From the NCBI RefSeq assembly GCF_014642835.1, contig NZ_BMJA01000007.1:114449-178448 (forward strand): a stretch of 64,000 bases of DNA. The letters are read 5' to 3'. The stretch is from Dyella nitratireducens (GTDB taxonomy: Bacteria; Pseudomonadota; Gammaproteobacteria; Xanthomonadales; Rhodanobacteraceae). Every line of letters starts with the position of its first letter. Within the stretch, counting starts at the first letter, position 1. Shown here piece after piece: positions 18,763 through 27,815 of this stretch. A model generated the notes under the pieces. It had not been told where the DNA came from and did no database searches. It saw nothing but the letters and a program-made list of their open reading frames with translations. Made by a program: the position numbers and the translations under genes.

Positions 18763-19320
18763 TCAGGGCGCGGGGGCCGGGCAGGCGTCCAGCCCCGCGG
18801 ACAAGCAGGCCAGCACGGTGCTCAGCTCCATGCAGCGTGCCGGGCTCGCCAATACTTGCGCCGGCATGCAACCGCTGCCAGGCAGCGCCACGGTCAGCGG
18901 CTCCGGCGAAAGCAGGCGTGCCGACATGGTTCGCAAGATTTCGCACAGCGCGTCCTGCGCATGATGCGAGCCGCGCGCCGAAGCGTTGATCAGCAGCACC
19001 GGCTTATTGGGAAATTCCAGGCTACCCACCAGCCAGTCCAGCAGATTCTTGAACGCACCGGGCACGCCGTGGGCGTATTCGGGACAGGCGATCAGCAACG
19101 CATCGCTTTGCCCGACCGCCGCGCGCAATTCCTGGACGACCACAGGCACGCCTTCACTCTCATCATCAGGATTGAACAGCGGCAACGTGCCGAGACCCGT
19201 GTACAACGCAAGCGAGAGCCCCGGCTGCGCCAACTCGCGTGCAGCGAGCAACGCGGCGGTATTGGATGAAACGCGCCGCAGACTACCCGAAAGACAAAGC
19301 ACCTGCCGCGCGGCGCTCAT
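18763..19320 (-). CDS. NADPH-dependent FMN reductase family protein
   Basis: A 185-residue flavodoxin-like reductase. It has the FMN phosphate loop LSGSLRRVSSNTAALLA near residue 10 and the family motif CPEYAHGVPGAFKNLLDWL near residue 78. Such enzymes reduce FMN, quinones, azo dyes or chromate with NAD(P)H; the substrate here is unknown. Its ATG overlaps the stop of apbC by ATGA, so the two form a coupled unit. Confidence 0.87.
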   Translation of the reverse strand: MSAARQVLCLSGSLRRVSSNTAALLAARELAQPGLSLALYTGLGTLPLFNPDDESEGVPVVVQELRAAVGQSDALLIACPEYAHGVPGAFKNLLDWLVGSLEFPNKPVLLINASARGSHHAQDALCEILRTMSARLLSPEPLTVALPGSGCMPAQVLASPARCMELSTVLACLSAGLDACPAPAP

Positions 19321-20411
19321 GCCGCGGGTTGGCCCTGCACGACAATCTTGCCCAGTCCCAGCGATTTGTTGCGCGGCTGGCGTGCGAGCCGGCCAGCGGT
19401 ATTGCGTGCAATCTCGCGATAGCGCGCGGCCAGCTCCGAATCAGGCATCGCCGCCACAGTGGGATGGCCGCCGTCGGCCTGTTCGCGGATACGGATGTCC
19501 AGCGGCAACGACCCCAGGTACGGTACCTGGTACTGCTCCGCCATACGCTCGCCACCACCCGCACCGAAGATATGTTCCTCATGGCCGCAGTTCGTGCACA
19601 CGTGCGTCGCCATATTCTCGACGATGCCGAGCACCGGCACTTCCACCTTCTCGAACATCTTCAGCGCCTTGCGCGCATCGAGCAGCGCAATGTCTTGCGG
19701 CGTGGTGACGATGACCGCGCCTGCCACCGGCACCTTCTGCGACAGCGTGAGCTGGATGTCGCCCGTACCCGGCGGCAGATCGATCACGAGGTAATCGAGC
19801 ATGTCCCAGCGCGTGTCGCCGAGCAGTTGCATCATCGCCTGGGTCACCATCGGGCCACGCCAGATCATCGGTGTTTCCTCGTCAACCAGAAAACCGATCG
19901 ACATCGCCTGCAGGCCGTGCGCGGTCATCGGCGTGATGGTCTTGCCGTCCGGCGATTCGGGCCGGCCCTGGATACCGAGCATGCGCGGCTGGCTCGGACC
20001 ATAAATGTCGGCATCGAGAATGCCGACCTTGGCACCTTCCGCCACCAAGGCCAGCGCGAGGTTCACCGCCACCGTGGACTTGCCTACACCGCCCTTGCCG
20101 GACGCCACCGCGATGATGTTTTTCACGTTCGGCAGCGGCGCCAGCGTGCCCTGCACTTTGTGCGCATGAATGCGGCTGGAGAGGGAGATCACCGCTGCCT
20201 CGATCGCCGCGTCCGCCTCCAGTGCCTGCTTGGCCTGCGCAGCCAGCGATTCGCCAGCGCCGACGGCCGGGTAGCCGAGCTGGATATCCACCGAGACCCT
20301 GGCGCCGTCCACGCCGACGGCGCGGATGGATTCAGCCAAGGGGGCACCGGTGTGGGGGTCGATAAGGTCGCCAAGAATCTGGCGTACCAGGGCTTCGTTC
20401 GCCTGCGTCAT
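19317..20411 (-). CDS. apbC: Iron-sulfur cluster carrier protein ApbC/Mrp
   Basis: Mrp/ApbC is a P-loop ATPase that binds and transfers [4Fe-4S] clusters. The 364-residue protein has an N-terminal MIP18-like (DUF59) domain (residues about 1-85). The deviant Walker A VASGKGGVGKSTVAVNLAL follows near 103, with switch regions DADIYGPSQPRMLG and YLVIDLPPGTGD. The cluster-binding CxxC is in HVCTNCGHEEHIFG near 270. An NADPH-FMN reductase is coupled downstream. Confidence 0.95.
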   Translation of the reverse strand: MTQANEALVRQILGDLIDPHTGAPLAESIRAVGVDGARVSVDIQLGYPAVGAGESLAAQAKQALEADAAIEAAVISLSSRIHAHKVQGTLAPLPNVKNIIAVASGKGGVGKSTVAVNLALALVAEGAKVGILDADIYGPSQPRMLGIQGRPESPDGKTITPMTAHGLQAMSIGFLVDEETPMIWRGPMVTQAMMQLLGDTRWDMLDYLVIDLPPGTGDIQLTLSQKVPVAGAVIVTTPQDIALLDARKALKMFEKVEVPVLGIVENMATHVCTNCGHEEHIFGAGGGERMAEQYQVPYLGSLPLDIRIREQADGGHPTVAAMPDSELAARYREIARNTAGRLARQPRNKSLGLGKIVVQGQPAA

Positions 20412-20558
20412 TGAAGAAAGGAGCTATGGTGAGGACGTGCAATTATGCCAGCAGGGGCTGATGACTCGTCGTCATGGCGCGTTTGCGCAATGCAGCTTGA
20501 CCGATTCGACTGGCGCTCGGCACGCTGCACCATACGCCAACGTAGGGAGCCTTTCATC

Positions 20559-21005
20559 ATGAAACGTCTGTCGCAGTTCGCCGTCGCCGCTTGTCTGCTG
20601 CTGGGTTCGGCCGTTGCCTGGGCCGCCAACGACACGCCGGTGGGCACCTGGCGGCAGATCGACGACGTCACCGGCAAGCCCAAGTCCATCATCCAGATCA
20701 CCGACGACAACGGCAAACTGCAAGCCAAGGTGCTACAGGTGCTGCTTTCCGACGACGGCCCGCACCCGATCTGCAGGAAGTGCGACGGTGAGCGTAAAGA
20801 TCAGCCGATCGAAGGCATGGTCGTCATGTGGAACGTCAGCAAGGACGGCGACGTGTGGGACGGCGGCAAGATCCTCGATCCGAAGAACGGCAAGGTGTAC
20901 AGCGTGAAGCTGAGCCTGACCGATGGCGGACAGAAGTTGGACGTGCACGGGTACATCGGCTTTTCGCTGCTTGGCCGTAGCCAAGTGTGGGAGCGCATGC
21001 AGTAA
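20559..21005 (+). CDS. DUF2147 family exported protein
   Basis: A 148-residue protein with a clear Sec signal (MKRLSQFAVAACLLLGSAVAWA). It then shows the DUF2147 pattern: TPVGTWRQIDDVTGKPKSIIQITDDNGKLQAKV, CRKCDGERKDQPIEGMVVMWNVSKDGDVWDGGKILDPKNGKVYSVKLSLTDGGQKLDVHGYIGFSLLGRSQVWER. The two cysteines of CRKC are in the usual place. The family is periplasmic with no proven function. The start has AGGGAG about 10 nt upstream. It is divergent from apbC and ends at a strong hairpin. Confidence 0.88.
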   Translation: MKRLSQFAVAACLLLGSAVAWAANDTPVGTWRQIDDVTGKPKSIIQITDDNGKLQAKVLQVLLSDDGPHPICRKCDGERKDQPIEGMVVMWNVSKDGDVWDGGKILDPKNGKVYSVKLSLTDGGQKLDVHGYIGFSLLGRSQVWERMQ

Positions 21006-21007
21006 AA

Positions 21008-21032
21008 CCCCTCTCCCTTGAAGGGAGAGGGG
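21008..21032 (+). terminator. Hairpin after the DUF2147 gene
   Basis: CCCCTCTCCCT (21008-21018) pairs with AGGGAGAGGGG (21022-21032) around a 3-nt loop, starting 2 bp after the stop. It has no U tract. It resembles hairpins at 24911-24940 and 29912-29938, so it may belong to a small repeat family that also serves as a transcript end. Confidence 0.6.
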
Positions 21033-21057
21033 CACGGCCTGCAAGCCGTCTAATCCA

Positions 21058-22569
21058 TCAATGGAACACCACCGCGGTCAACGAATAAGGCGCAACGGCC
21101 TGGGTGGCGGCCTTGCTCGCACTGGCTTGCGCAACACCTACCGCCGCACTGTTTTCACCGTAGGTATAGATGCTTGCCGTGGTAAACCCGCCCGGCACGC
21201 CGGTAATGGAAACGTTGTACGTGCTGCTTGGGTCGGTATTGACCAGCAGCACCGCCACCGAACCATTCAACTTCTTGACCGCATGCACCTGGACCAGGCC
21301 CTGGTTGGATGACGCCGCCACGATGTGGTCATGCGGCCCGACCACCTTGCCAACGATCTGCAAGCCATAGTACGCAGGGAATGGCGTATTGACCGACGGC
21401 TCGTTGCTGCCGCCATCAGAGAGCAGGCCATAGTCGCCATAGTTGTTGGTGCCATACAGGTTGGCGCCGTTGTTGTTACCGGTCGCCTCGCTGTTGTGGG
21501 TCGTCCACCAATCAACATTGATCACGCCGTTCGCCAGCCAGGTCATATAGTCCTCGGCAAGATAGAGCGCGTTGACCAGGCTGGTGGTCTGTTTGCCGGG
21601 GTTGTACGAAACCGCATTGGATTCGGTGGTCATGATCCGCACGCTGCTGGCATGCGCACCGCAATACTGGCTGAGTTTGGAGTGCAGCGTTGAAACCATC
21701 GAGGGAATGCTGGGCGTACTGCTGACGGACGTGCTTTCGCCGTCGCGAGGTGCAGTCAGCAGACCCGCGTCGGATTCACCCCACGGCCCTTGCGGATACC
21801 AATGGATGCTCACGAAATCCGCACTTGAACAAGCCGTTTGCAACACGGTGTCGTTCCAGGGCTGGGGCGAGCTGCCACTGGTCTGCCCATCGGGCCAATT
21901 GCCGGGCGCGGTAAGCACCAGACCAACCTGAATCGATGGATCGACCGCCTTCATGGCCTGGATGAACTGCAACGCATTGCTCGCATAAGCGGCGGGGCCT
22001 TTCTGGGCGTGCAGATCCCGTTCCCAGCTTGAGCCATAGGTGCCATTGCCATACAGCTCGTTGCCGATTTCCCAATAGTGGATGTTGTAGTGCTTGGTGA
22101 TATTCGCGTACTTCACCCACGCCGCCGCTTCGGCAGGGCTGCCGGAACCATAATTCACAGTGATGATCGGCGACGCGCCCACTTGTTGCGCCACTTGCAT
22201 GAATTGGTCGAACGCCGTCGATCCCGCATTGCTGCCGCTATCGTCAAGCGTGTTGCTCTGCCAGTGGAAATTGTCGGCGGTAGAGCCGCCGGGATAGCGC
22301 ATGACTCCCACGCCATCCGTACGCAGCAGATTCGCAACGCCTGCATCCTGCAAATGTCCATCCCATACCGCCGTATTGACGCCGAGCGCATAAAGCGACA
22401 CGGAGCTGAGCACCTTGCCCGTATTCACAGTCACCTGGGCGCTCGCCGTGCCGGCCACGGCAGCCGGAATGCTGCCGACTCCCAGCATGAATACGCAGAG
22501 CGGCATGCACAGATGACGCAAGGAGTGCCAACTCCGACGCTGGCAGAGATCCATCGATTTTGTTGCCAT
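21058..22569 (-). CDS. Secreted glycoside hydrolase, alpha-L-arabinofuranosidase-like (clan GH-A)
   Basis: About 503 residues with a long N-terminal signal region ending near PAAVAGTASA. The catalytic domain opens with VSLYALGVNTAVWDG and GVMRYPGGSTADNFHW. The acid/base glutamate is in HYWEIGNELYGNGTYG near residue 155. A candidate nucleophile is the Glu of VRIMTTESNAVSYNP near 305. A beta-sandwich-like C-terminal part (GSVAVLLVNTDPSSTYNVSI) ends it. GH51/GH39-type arabinofuranosidases look most similar, but the exact family needs a profile search. The ATG at 22569 has GAGG six nt upstream. Confidence 0.8.
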   Translation of the reverse strand: MATKSMDLCQRRSWHSLRHLCMPLCVFMLGVGSIPAAVAGTASAQVTVNTGKVLSSVSLYALGVNTAVWDGHLQDAGVANLLRTDGVGVMRYPGGSTADNFHWQSNTLDDSGSNAGSTAFDQFMQVAQQVGASPIITVNYGSGSPAEAAAWVKYANITKHYNIHYWEIGNELYGNGTYGSSWERDLHAQKGPAAYASNALQFIQAMKAVDPSIQVGLVLTAPGNWPDGQTSGSSPQPWNDTVLQTACSSADFVSIHWYPQGPWGESDAGLLTAPRDGESTSVSSTPSIPSMVSTLHSKLSQYCGAHASSVRIMTTESNAVSYNPGKQTTSLVNALYLAEDYMTWLANGVINVDWWTTHNSEATGNNNGANLYGTNNYGDYGLLSDGGSNEPSVNTPFPAYYGLQIVGKVVGPHDHIVAASSNQGLVQVHAVKKLNGSVAVLLVNTDPSSTYNVSITGVPGGFTTASIYTYGENSAAVGVAQASASKAATQAVAPYSLTAVVFH

Positions 22570-23100
22570 CAGACACCTCACTTCGTGGGAAAAGCTATCA
22601 ATCGCGTACACGATTCCGCCGTCGGCGACGCCGACGTTCCTATGAATGCTTTCAGTGGAGCTGTTGAAGCTGTGTGGCGATGAAGTGCGCTACTTCATTC
22701 GTGGGCGGAGCATAACCAGCAGCATTGCCATGGAGAAGCGAAGAGAAACCAAAGTGTGCAGACTTTCACAAGCTTCGCGCAGAATTGTCATGAGCATGCT
22801 GTGCACAAAATCTGATGACAAAGACATGCTGTGCGCATCTTCACGCACATCGTCGCATCTGTTGTGCTCGGCGCAACTCGCAGGTTGCGAATCCCGACAT
22901 GGCCATGTCGGTCATGGATGGCGATGTCAGGGCTCACAACACCAACCTGCAAACCTTCGTCAAACTTGCAGCTTCACAGCTTCGTCACATCGCACGTCGC
23001 ACTACGCACCAACAACTCGCACCTTGTCATCACAACGTCGCGCATTCGCAATCGCAGCCCTGCACTGTCTCGCCCTTCTCACAACAACAAGGGTGGATGT
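22570..23100. other. 531-bp divergent intergenic region between two secreted-enzyme genes
   Basis: No convincing gene is seen. It holds a short perfect hairpin (CGTCGGC-GAC-GCCGACG, 22620-22636), a 10-bp direct repeat CATGCTGTGC (22795-22804 and 22825-22834), and an inverted pair TTGTCAT/ATGACAA (22785-22791, 22815-22821). The length and the repeats suggest regulatory content, but I cannot assign a regulator. Confidence 0.5.
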
Positions 23101-24903
23101 ATGCGAGACGCACGTCGATCGATCGTATGGGGAATGCTTGCGGCAGCTTGTCTGAGCGGCTTGTGCAGCAAGCCGGCATTTGCCGCTGACAGCGGTAACT
23201 TGCTGGTGAATGGCGATGGTGAAGCAGGCACTTGCACCACCGACTGGTCTGCGGTGAATACCGTGCCGGGCTGGACGGTGACGCAAGGCAATCCGTCGGT
23301 GGTCTGCTATTCGATCAGCAGCTTCAGCACACCAGGCAATGCATCGGGCGGCAATGCGTTCATTGCCGATGGTCCGTATGGGGATTCCGCGCTGCGCCAG
23401 AATGTGGATGTTTCCAGCGCAGCCAACGCCATCGACGGCGGCAACATCACTTACACGCTTTCTGGCTGGCTGGGTGGCTACACGACGTACAACGGGCAAG
23501 CCGTAGTCACCGCCATCTTCCTCGACGCCAACGGCAATCCACTCGGCTCGCCGACGCAACTGGCTGGCGTGAATGCGTCCGCGCGTAGCGATAAGACTGG
23601 CTTCATCGCCAAATCCACCACCGGCAACGTGCCGTCAGGCACACGCACGATCTCGGTGCTGCTGCAGTTCAACGACACGTCGGCGTCGTACAACATCGGC
23701 TATGCCGACAATCTCTCGCTGACGCTGTCTACACCGGTCACCGCACCCATCTTGCAGGCTCCGGCCTCGCAAGTACCAGCATTCGATCACGTCTTCATGG
23801 TGATGATGGAAAACACCAACTACGACGAAGTGATCGGCGACACCACCGATGCACCCTTCATCAACAGCCTCGCAAGTCAAGGCACGCTGCTGGACAACTA
23901 CAGCGGCGTCTACCATCCCAGCGATGAAAACTATCTGGCGATCGCCGGCGGCAATACCTTCGTGCAGGGCGCCATCTACTACCCGAATATCAAGGTAACC
24001 GCGCAACACATTGGCGATGAACTCGAAGCGGCCGGCAAAACCTGGAAGGCCTACGAACAAGGCATGGGCACGCCGTGCAATACCAGCAACAATAACGACA
24101 GCTACTACGAACCGGACGATGCGCCGTTCATCAACTTCACCAACATTTCGTCCAATCCCACGCGTTGCGCCGCACATCTGTTCGATACCACGCAGCTGAT
24201 TACCGATCTGCAATCGGCAGCCACCACGCCGAATTTCTCCTGGATTGCCGCCGATGACTATTACGATGGCGAATCGTCCGGTGATGGTTCCGCTCAAAGT
24301 CTGCAGGTGCAGAACGGCTGGCTGCAACAGACCCTGCAACCAATCTTCAACTCGCCTGCGTGGACGCAACAGCGCTCGCTGCTGATCCTTACCTGGGACG
24401 AATCGGCATCTTCCACCGGCAACCACATCGCCACCATTCTGGTCGGCTCGCCTGGTGCAGTGCAGGCCGGCTACGTCAGCAACACCAGCTACAACCACTA
24501 CAGCGTCGGCCGCACTATCGAGAATGTGCTTGGCATTGCCTCGCTCACGCACAACGATCAGTACGCCCAGCCTATCAACGATGCCTTTGTCGCAACGCAG
24601 GCCATCACCACGCCCAGCCTCGCCAACAGCATGCCGAATGTGAGCAAGGGCACTTATGTGCACGTCGACTACGCCACGCCAGCCAGCAAACTCAATGGCG
24701 ACAACTGGATTGGCATCTATGCGCCGGGCAGCAGTCCAGGCAATGGCTCGTCGACCAGTTGGCAGTACGCGCCGAACGGCAGTGGCACGGTGACGTTCGA
24801 TACCTCCAGCCTTTCGCCGGGTACGTACAACGTGTGGTACTGCTACAACAATGGCTATACCGTGTTGGCGGGGCCGGTTACGTTGACGGTGACGAATCCG
24901 TAA
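23101..24903 (+). CDS. Secreted phosphoesterase (acid phosphatase/phospholipase C superfamily)
   Basis: About 600 residues. A Sec signal (ends near SKPAFAADS) is followed by an N-terminal jelly-roll-like domain (NLLVNGDGEAGTCTTDWSAVNTVPGWTV, residues about 30-205). The phosphoesterase domain begins FDHVFMVMMENTNYDEVIGDTTDAPFINSLASQGTLLDNYSGVYHPSDENYLAIAGGN (about 220-280). The Glu-Asn metal/nucleophile region is intact, and a later metal site is in LLILTWDESASSTGNHIATILVGSPG (about 425-450). A C-terminal beta-domain (VHVDYATPASKLNGDNWIGIYAPGS) may bind carbohydrate or membrane. The ATG at 23101 has AGGG upstream; the longer open frame is not supported. Confidence 0.85.
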   Translation: MRDARRSIVWGMLAAACLSGLCSKPAFAADSGNLLVNGDGEAGTCTTDWSAVNTVPGWTVTQGNPSVVCYSISSFSTPGNASGGNAFIADGPYGDSALRQNVDVSSAANAIDGGNITYTLSGWLGGYTTYNGQAVVTAIFLDANGNPLGSPTQLAGVNASARSDKTGFIAKSTTGNVPSGTRTISVLLQFNDTSASYNIGYADNLSLTLSTPVTAPILQAPASQVPAFDHVFMVMMENTNYDEVIGDTTDAPFINSLASQGTLLDNYSGVYHPSDENYLAIAGGNTFVQGAIYYPNIKVTAQHIGDELEAAGKTWKAYEQGMGTPCNTSNNNDSYYEPDDAPFINFTNISSNPTRCAAHLFDTTQLITDLQSAATTPNFSWIAADDYYDGESSGDGSAQSLQVQNGWLQQTLQPIFNSPAWTQQRSLLILTWDESASSTGNHIATILVGSPGAVQAGYVSNTSYNHYSVGRTIENVLGIASLTHNDQYAQPINDAFVATQAITTPSLANSMPNVSKGTYVHVDYATPASKLNGDNWIGIYAPGSSPGNGSSTSWQYAPNGSGTVTFDTSSLSPGTYNVWYCYNNGYTVLAGPVTLTVTNP

Positions 24904-24910
24904 GTGACAC

Positions 24911-24940
24911 GCTCCTTCTCCCCTTTGGGGAGAGGGAGCT
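24911..24940 (+). terminator. Hairpin after the phosphoesterase gene
   Basis: TCTCCCC (24917-24923) and GGGGAGA (24927-24933) pair around TTT. The stem continues with GCTCC and GGAGC after a one-base interruption on each side. There is no long U tract. It belongs to the same CTCCCC/GGGGAG hairpin type seen at 21008 and 29912. Confidence 0.55.
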
Positions 24941-24976
24941 GGCTTGCCTAGGCCATAGAGTATTGCCAGAAAACTC

Positions 24977-25049
24977 GTAGGTTGGGGTGCAAACCCCAAC
25001 ATCATTGGTTGATGTGGACCGCTATGTTGGGGTTTGCACCCCAACCTAC
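24977..25049. repeat. GTAG-type REP inverted pair (BIME), copy c
   Basis: Units at 24977-25000 (plus) and 25026-25049 (minus) are separated by 25 bp. The minus-strand GTAG lies 2 nt beyond the TGA stop of the DeoR gene, where the minus strand reads TGATAGTAGG. The plus-side gene (phosphoesterase) ends 73 bp away. Confidence 0.92.
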
Positions 25050-25051
25050 TA

Positions 25052-25855
25052 TCAGCCGGACACTGCTTCCGCTCGATGCACCATCACGCCATGCGCCGCA
25101 AACGCGGCACGCGTCGCGCGGTCCGCCGAGTGCTCGACAACAAGGTGTTGCACACGCGCGAGTTCGGCGACTTGATGCGCTGCCACCGCGCCGAGCTTGT
25201 CATCGGTAGCCACCACCACGGTTTCGTCGCTGGCGTCGATCATGGCGCGCTTGAACAGCGTTTCCTCGCTGTCGAAACCCCACAAGCCGTGCGCGGCATC
25301 AATCGCGCAGGCGCCTGGAAAACACAGGTCCGCGCGCATTCTTTTCACCTGCTCTACGGCTTGCGCGCCAATCGCGCCGCCGATCGAGGGAACAACACGG
25401 CCACCAATCAGCAGCACTTCAAATCCTTCGCGGTCCAACAACAGCTGCGCGATATGCGGCGCATTGGTGATCACCGTAAGCCCGGCGCCGACGGGAAGCG
25501 CCGCCGCAATGGCAGCATTGGTGGTGCCGGCGTCGATCAACAACGTCTGGCCCGGTTTCACCAGACTCACGGCTTTGCGTGCCAATGCTTGCTTGCGCAA
25601 CGGATGTTCGGTGCGTCGCTGCTTGAGTGGCGTCACAGTGACCGCAGGCAACAGTGCCCCACCGTACACGCGCTTGCACAAGCCTTGCGCTGCAAGTTCA
25701 CGCAGATCGCGCCGGATCGAATCCTCCGATACTTCAAACGCCTCCGCCAGCTCGGCGGCCACCACGCGTCCCTCGTTGCGTAACCGCGCGAGGATGCGCT
25801 GCTGACGTTCCTCAGGCAGTGCATTCCGATCAATGGTCGGCGCAAGCTTAGCCAT
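25052..25855 (-). CDS. DeoR-family transcriptional regulator
   Basis: A 267-residue sugar-metabolism-type repressor. The N-terminal winged helix is visible as RQQRILARLRNEGRVVAAELAEAFEVSEDSIRRDLRELAAQGLCKRVYGGALL (about 15-68). The C-terminal DeoR sensor domain (ISOCOT fold) has KPGQTLLIDAGTTNAAIAAAL and the phosphosugar-binding GIDA-like segment CFPGACAIDAAHGLWGFDSEETLFKRAMI. It is last in an MFS-HAD-DeoR operon and overlaps the HAD stop by 8 nt. It probably controls the operon through a site near 27.7 kb in response to a phosphorylated sugar. Confidence 0.9.
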   Translation of the reverse strand: MAKLAPTIDRNALPEERQQRILARLRNEGRVVAAELAEAFEVSEDSIRRDLRELAAQGLCKRVYGGALLPAVTVTPLKQRRTEHPLRKQALARKAVSLVKPGQTLLIDAGTTNAAIAAALPVGAGLTVITNAPHIAQLLLDREGFEVLLIGGRVVPSIGGAIGAQAVEQVKRMRADLCFPGACAIDAAHGLWGFDSEETLFKRAMIDASDETVVVATDDKLGAVAAHQVAELARVQHLVVEHSADRATRAAFAAHGVMVHRAEAVSG

Positions 25856-26489
25856 GACTGATCGCCCGCGTGTCACGTTCGAGCAAACTCAACTTCACCA
25901 GGCGTTCGCGCAAACCGACCGGATCGCGGAACCACCAACCATCCATGCCCAGCGCTTCGGCCGCCGCTACGTTGCGTTGGGAATCGTCGATATACAACGC
26001 CGTAGCAGGATCGACTGCATAGCGTTGCAACAGACACTGATAGATACGCGGATCGGGCTTCACCAGGCGCTCTTCGCCAGATACCACGATGCCTTCGAAC
26101 CATTGCAGGAACGGATAAAGCTGCTGCGCAACCGGAAATGTCTCCTGCGACCAATTGGTAAGCGCCAGCAGACGCACGCCGCGCGCTTTCAGCTCAGCCA
26201 GCAGCGCCACGCTGCCTTCGATCGGGCCAACCAAGGTTTCCTTCCAGCGGAGGTGATAGGCATCGATCAACTCGGCATGTTCGGGAAACTTCGCACGCAA
26301 CAACGCGGTACCTTCGACCCACGGACGGCCAGCATCCTGCTGTTCGTTCCATTCGCTGTTGCACACCTCACGCAGAAACCACTCCATCTGCACTTCGTCC
26401 TCAATCAGTTGGCGATACAACCGCCGAGGGTCCCAGCCGATCAGCACGTTCCCAAGATCGAAGATCACTGTATCGATACGTCTGCTCAT
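25848..26489 (-). CDS. HAD-superfamily phosphatase (HAD-IA type)
   Basis: A 213-residue haloacid-dehalogenase-like hydrolase. Motif I is DTVIFDLGNVLIGWDP, where the second Asp is replaced by Gly-Asn (DLGNVL) as in YihX-like sugar-phosphate phosphatases. Motif II is LLALTNWSQ, motif III lysine is in EERLVKPDPRIY, and motif IV is ALYIDDSQRNVAAAEALGM. Alpha-D-glucose-1-phosphate or a related sugar phosphate is a plausible substrate. The ATG overlaps the MFS stop by one base (TGATG), and the 3' end overlaps the DeoR gene. Confidence 0.88.
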   Translation of the reverse strand: MSRRIDTVIFDLGNVLIGWDPRRLYRQLIEDEVQMEWFLREVCNSEWNEQQDAGRPWVEGTALLRAKFPEHAELIDAYHLRWKETLVGPIEGSVALLAELKARGVRLLALTNWSQETFPVAQQLYPFLQWFEGIVVSGEERLVKPDPRIYQCLLQRYAVDPATALYIDDSQRNVAAAEALGMDGWWFRDPVGLRERLVKLSLLERDTRAISHG

Positions 26490-27664
26490 CACCGCACTAT
26501 CCTCGCCGACAAACCCACCAGCACCAGCAAGCCGGCCACCGCGACGAAAGCGGTCGACAAACTGCTGGCATGCGCTACGAAACCGATCAACGCCGGACCA
26601 CTCAGCAAGCCCACATAACCCAGCGTGGTTACGGTAGCGATCGCGATGGCCGGCGGCGTGCCGGCCAGGCGTCCGGCCGCACTGAACATCACCGGCACAA
26701 TGTTGGAAGCCCCCAGGCCGATCAGCACAAAGCCGAGCAAGGCGGCCACCGTCAGCGGCACGCACGCCACCAGTAAAAATCCCGCAACGGCAAGGCCCGC
26801 GCCGACACGCACAGCCCACGCCGGACTGTGGCGCGCAATCAGCCGATCCCCGGAAAAACGCCCTGCCGCCATCGCCACCGAAAAGCACGCATAGCCGAAA
26901 CCGGCCGATGCTGGCGCAACACCACGCACATCACGCAGAAACACCGCACTCCAGTCCAGCATGGCGCCTTCCGCCATGAAGCTGACGAAGCACAACAGTC
27001 CCAGCAACCAAGCGTGTGCATGCGGCATGCCGAGCTGGGCCTTCTTTTCGACGTCCATGCCGAGTGCAGACGCATCGCTGCGCAGACCATCGCGCAACCA
27101 CAGAACGGTCAGCGCGAGCGCAACAGCGAGGGTCACAGCGGCGCCAGACAACGGCAATCCAAGCGCCAGCAAGCCACTGAACAACGCGGCGCCCGTCAAG
27201 CCGCCGACGCTGAAAAGACCATGGAACCCGGACATCAGGCGATCGCCGCTACGGCGTTCCACCTCGACCGCGTAGGCGTTCATGGCGACATCCACCGCGC
27301 CCAGCATCACGCCGAAATAGAGCAAGGTGCCCACCAGCATCGCCACACTGGACACGTGCGCAAGTACGGGTAGTGCAAGGCACATCAACAAACCGGCGCT
27401 CAAGATCATGGCGCGATTGCCCAGCCGGTGCGCCAGCCAACCTACGAACGGCATCGACAGCATCGAACCACCACCGAACGCCAACAACGCCGTGCCCAAT
27501 TGCGCATCGTCCAGTGCAAGACGGAGTTTGACGTACGGCACCATCGGCGCCCAGGCCGACATGGCCATACCGGAAACCAGAAAGATCAGCCGCGTCGCCC
27601 GCCGTGCGCTGGGAAGCGAAGCTACGCCGCTGCCCGCGGCGGCGGTTTCAGGAGTCGTTTTCAC
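26489..27664 (-). CDS. MFS transporter (sugar or drug type)
   Basis: About 391 residues with some 12 hydrophobic segments, starting with RATRLIFLVSGMAMSAWAPMVPYVKLRL. The MFS loop-2 motif appears as GWLAHRLGNRAMIL. A second-half motif A copy (GRFSGDRLIARHSP) follows the central loop. A GTG at 27664 is the likely start; the frame remains open to 27838 but crosses the promoter and has no family match. Its partners, a sugar phosphatase and a DeoR regulator, point to a carbohydrate-related substrate. Confidence 0.85.
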   Translation of the reverse strand: MKTTPETAAAGSGVASLPSARRATRLIFLVSGMAMSAWAPMVPYVKLRLALDDAQLGTALLAFGGGSMLSMPFVGWLAHRLGNRAMILSAGLLMCLALPVLAHVSSVAMLVGTLLYFGVMLGAVDVAMNAYAVEVERRSGDRLMSGFHGLFSVGGLTGAALFSGLLALGLPLSGAAVTLAVALALTVLWLRDGLRSDASALGMDVEKKAQLGMPHAHAWLLGLLCFVSFMAEGAMLDWSAVFLRDVRGVAPASAGFGYACFSVAMAAGRFSGDRLIARHSPAWAVRVGAGLAVAGFLLVACVPLTVAALLGFVLIGLGASNIVPVMFSAAGRLAGTPPAIAIATVTTLGYVGLLSGPALIGFVAHASSLSTAFVAVAGLLVLVGLSARIVR

Positions 27665-27696
27665 AGCTTGCCCGTCTTGCCTGCATTGCGGATAAA

Positions 27697-27730
27697 TGTA
27701 CACAAACATGCAACATCGTGCAAACGTACA
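27697..27730 (-). promoter_or_regulatory. Putative operator upstream of the MFS-HAD-DeoR operon
   Basis: A 34-bp segment starts TGTAC and ends GTACA, with three internal CAAAC/CAAC repeats. It lies 33 bp before the operon start and 86 bp before metG. DeoR regulators often bind repeated short sequences near their own operon. This is inference from symmetry and position only. Confidence 0.3.
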
Positions 27731-27815
27731 GGAACCGCGACCATGCCACGCCGTCGCGGAGCGCAAGCGGCGCCGCATGCCATAATGCACGGCCCATTTC
27801 GAGCCACTGCCGCCC

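Noticed and set aside
23635..25044. 469-codon minus-strand frame opposite the phosphoesterase gene
   Set aside because: It is antisense to a well-supported secreted enzyme, runs through a BIME and has no recognisable domain. It is a codon-bias shadow in GC-rich DNA.
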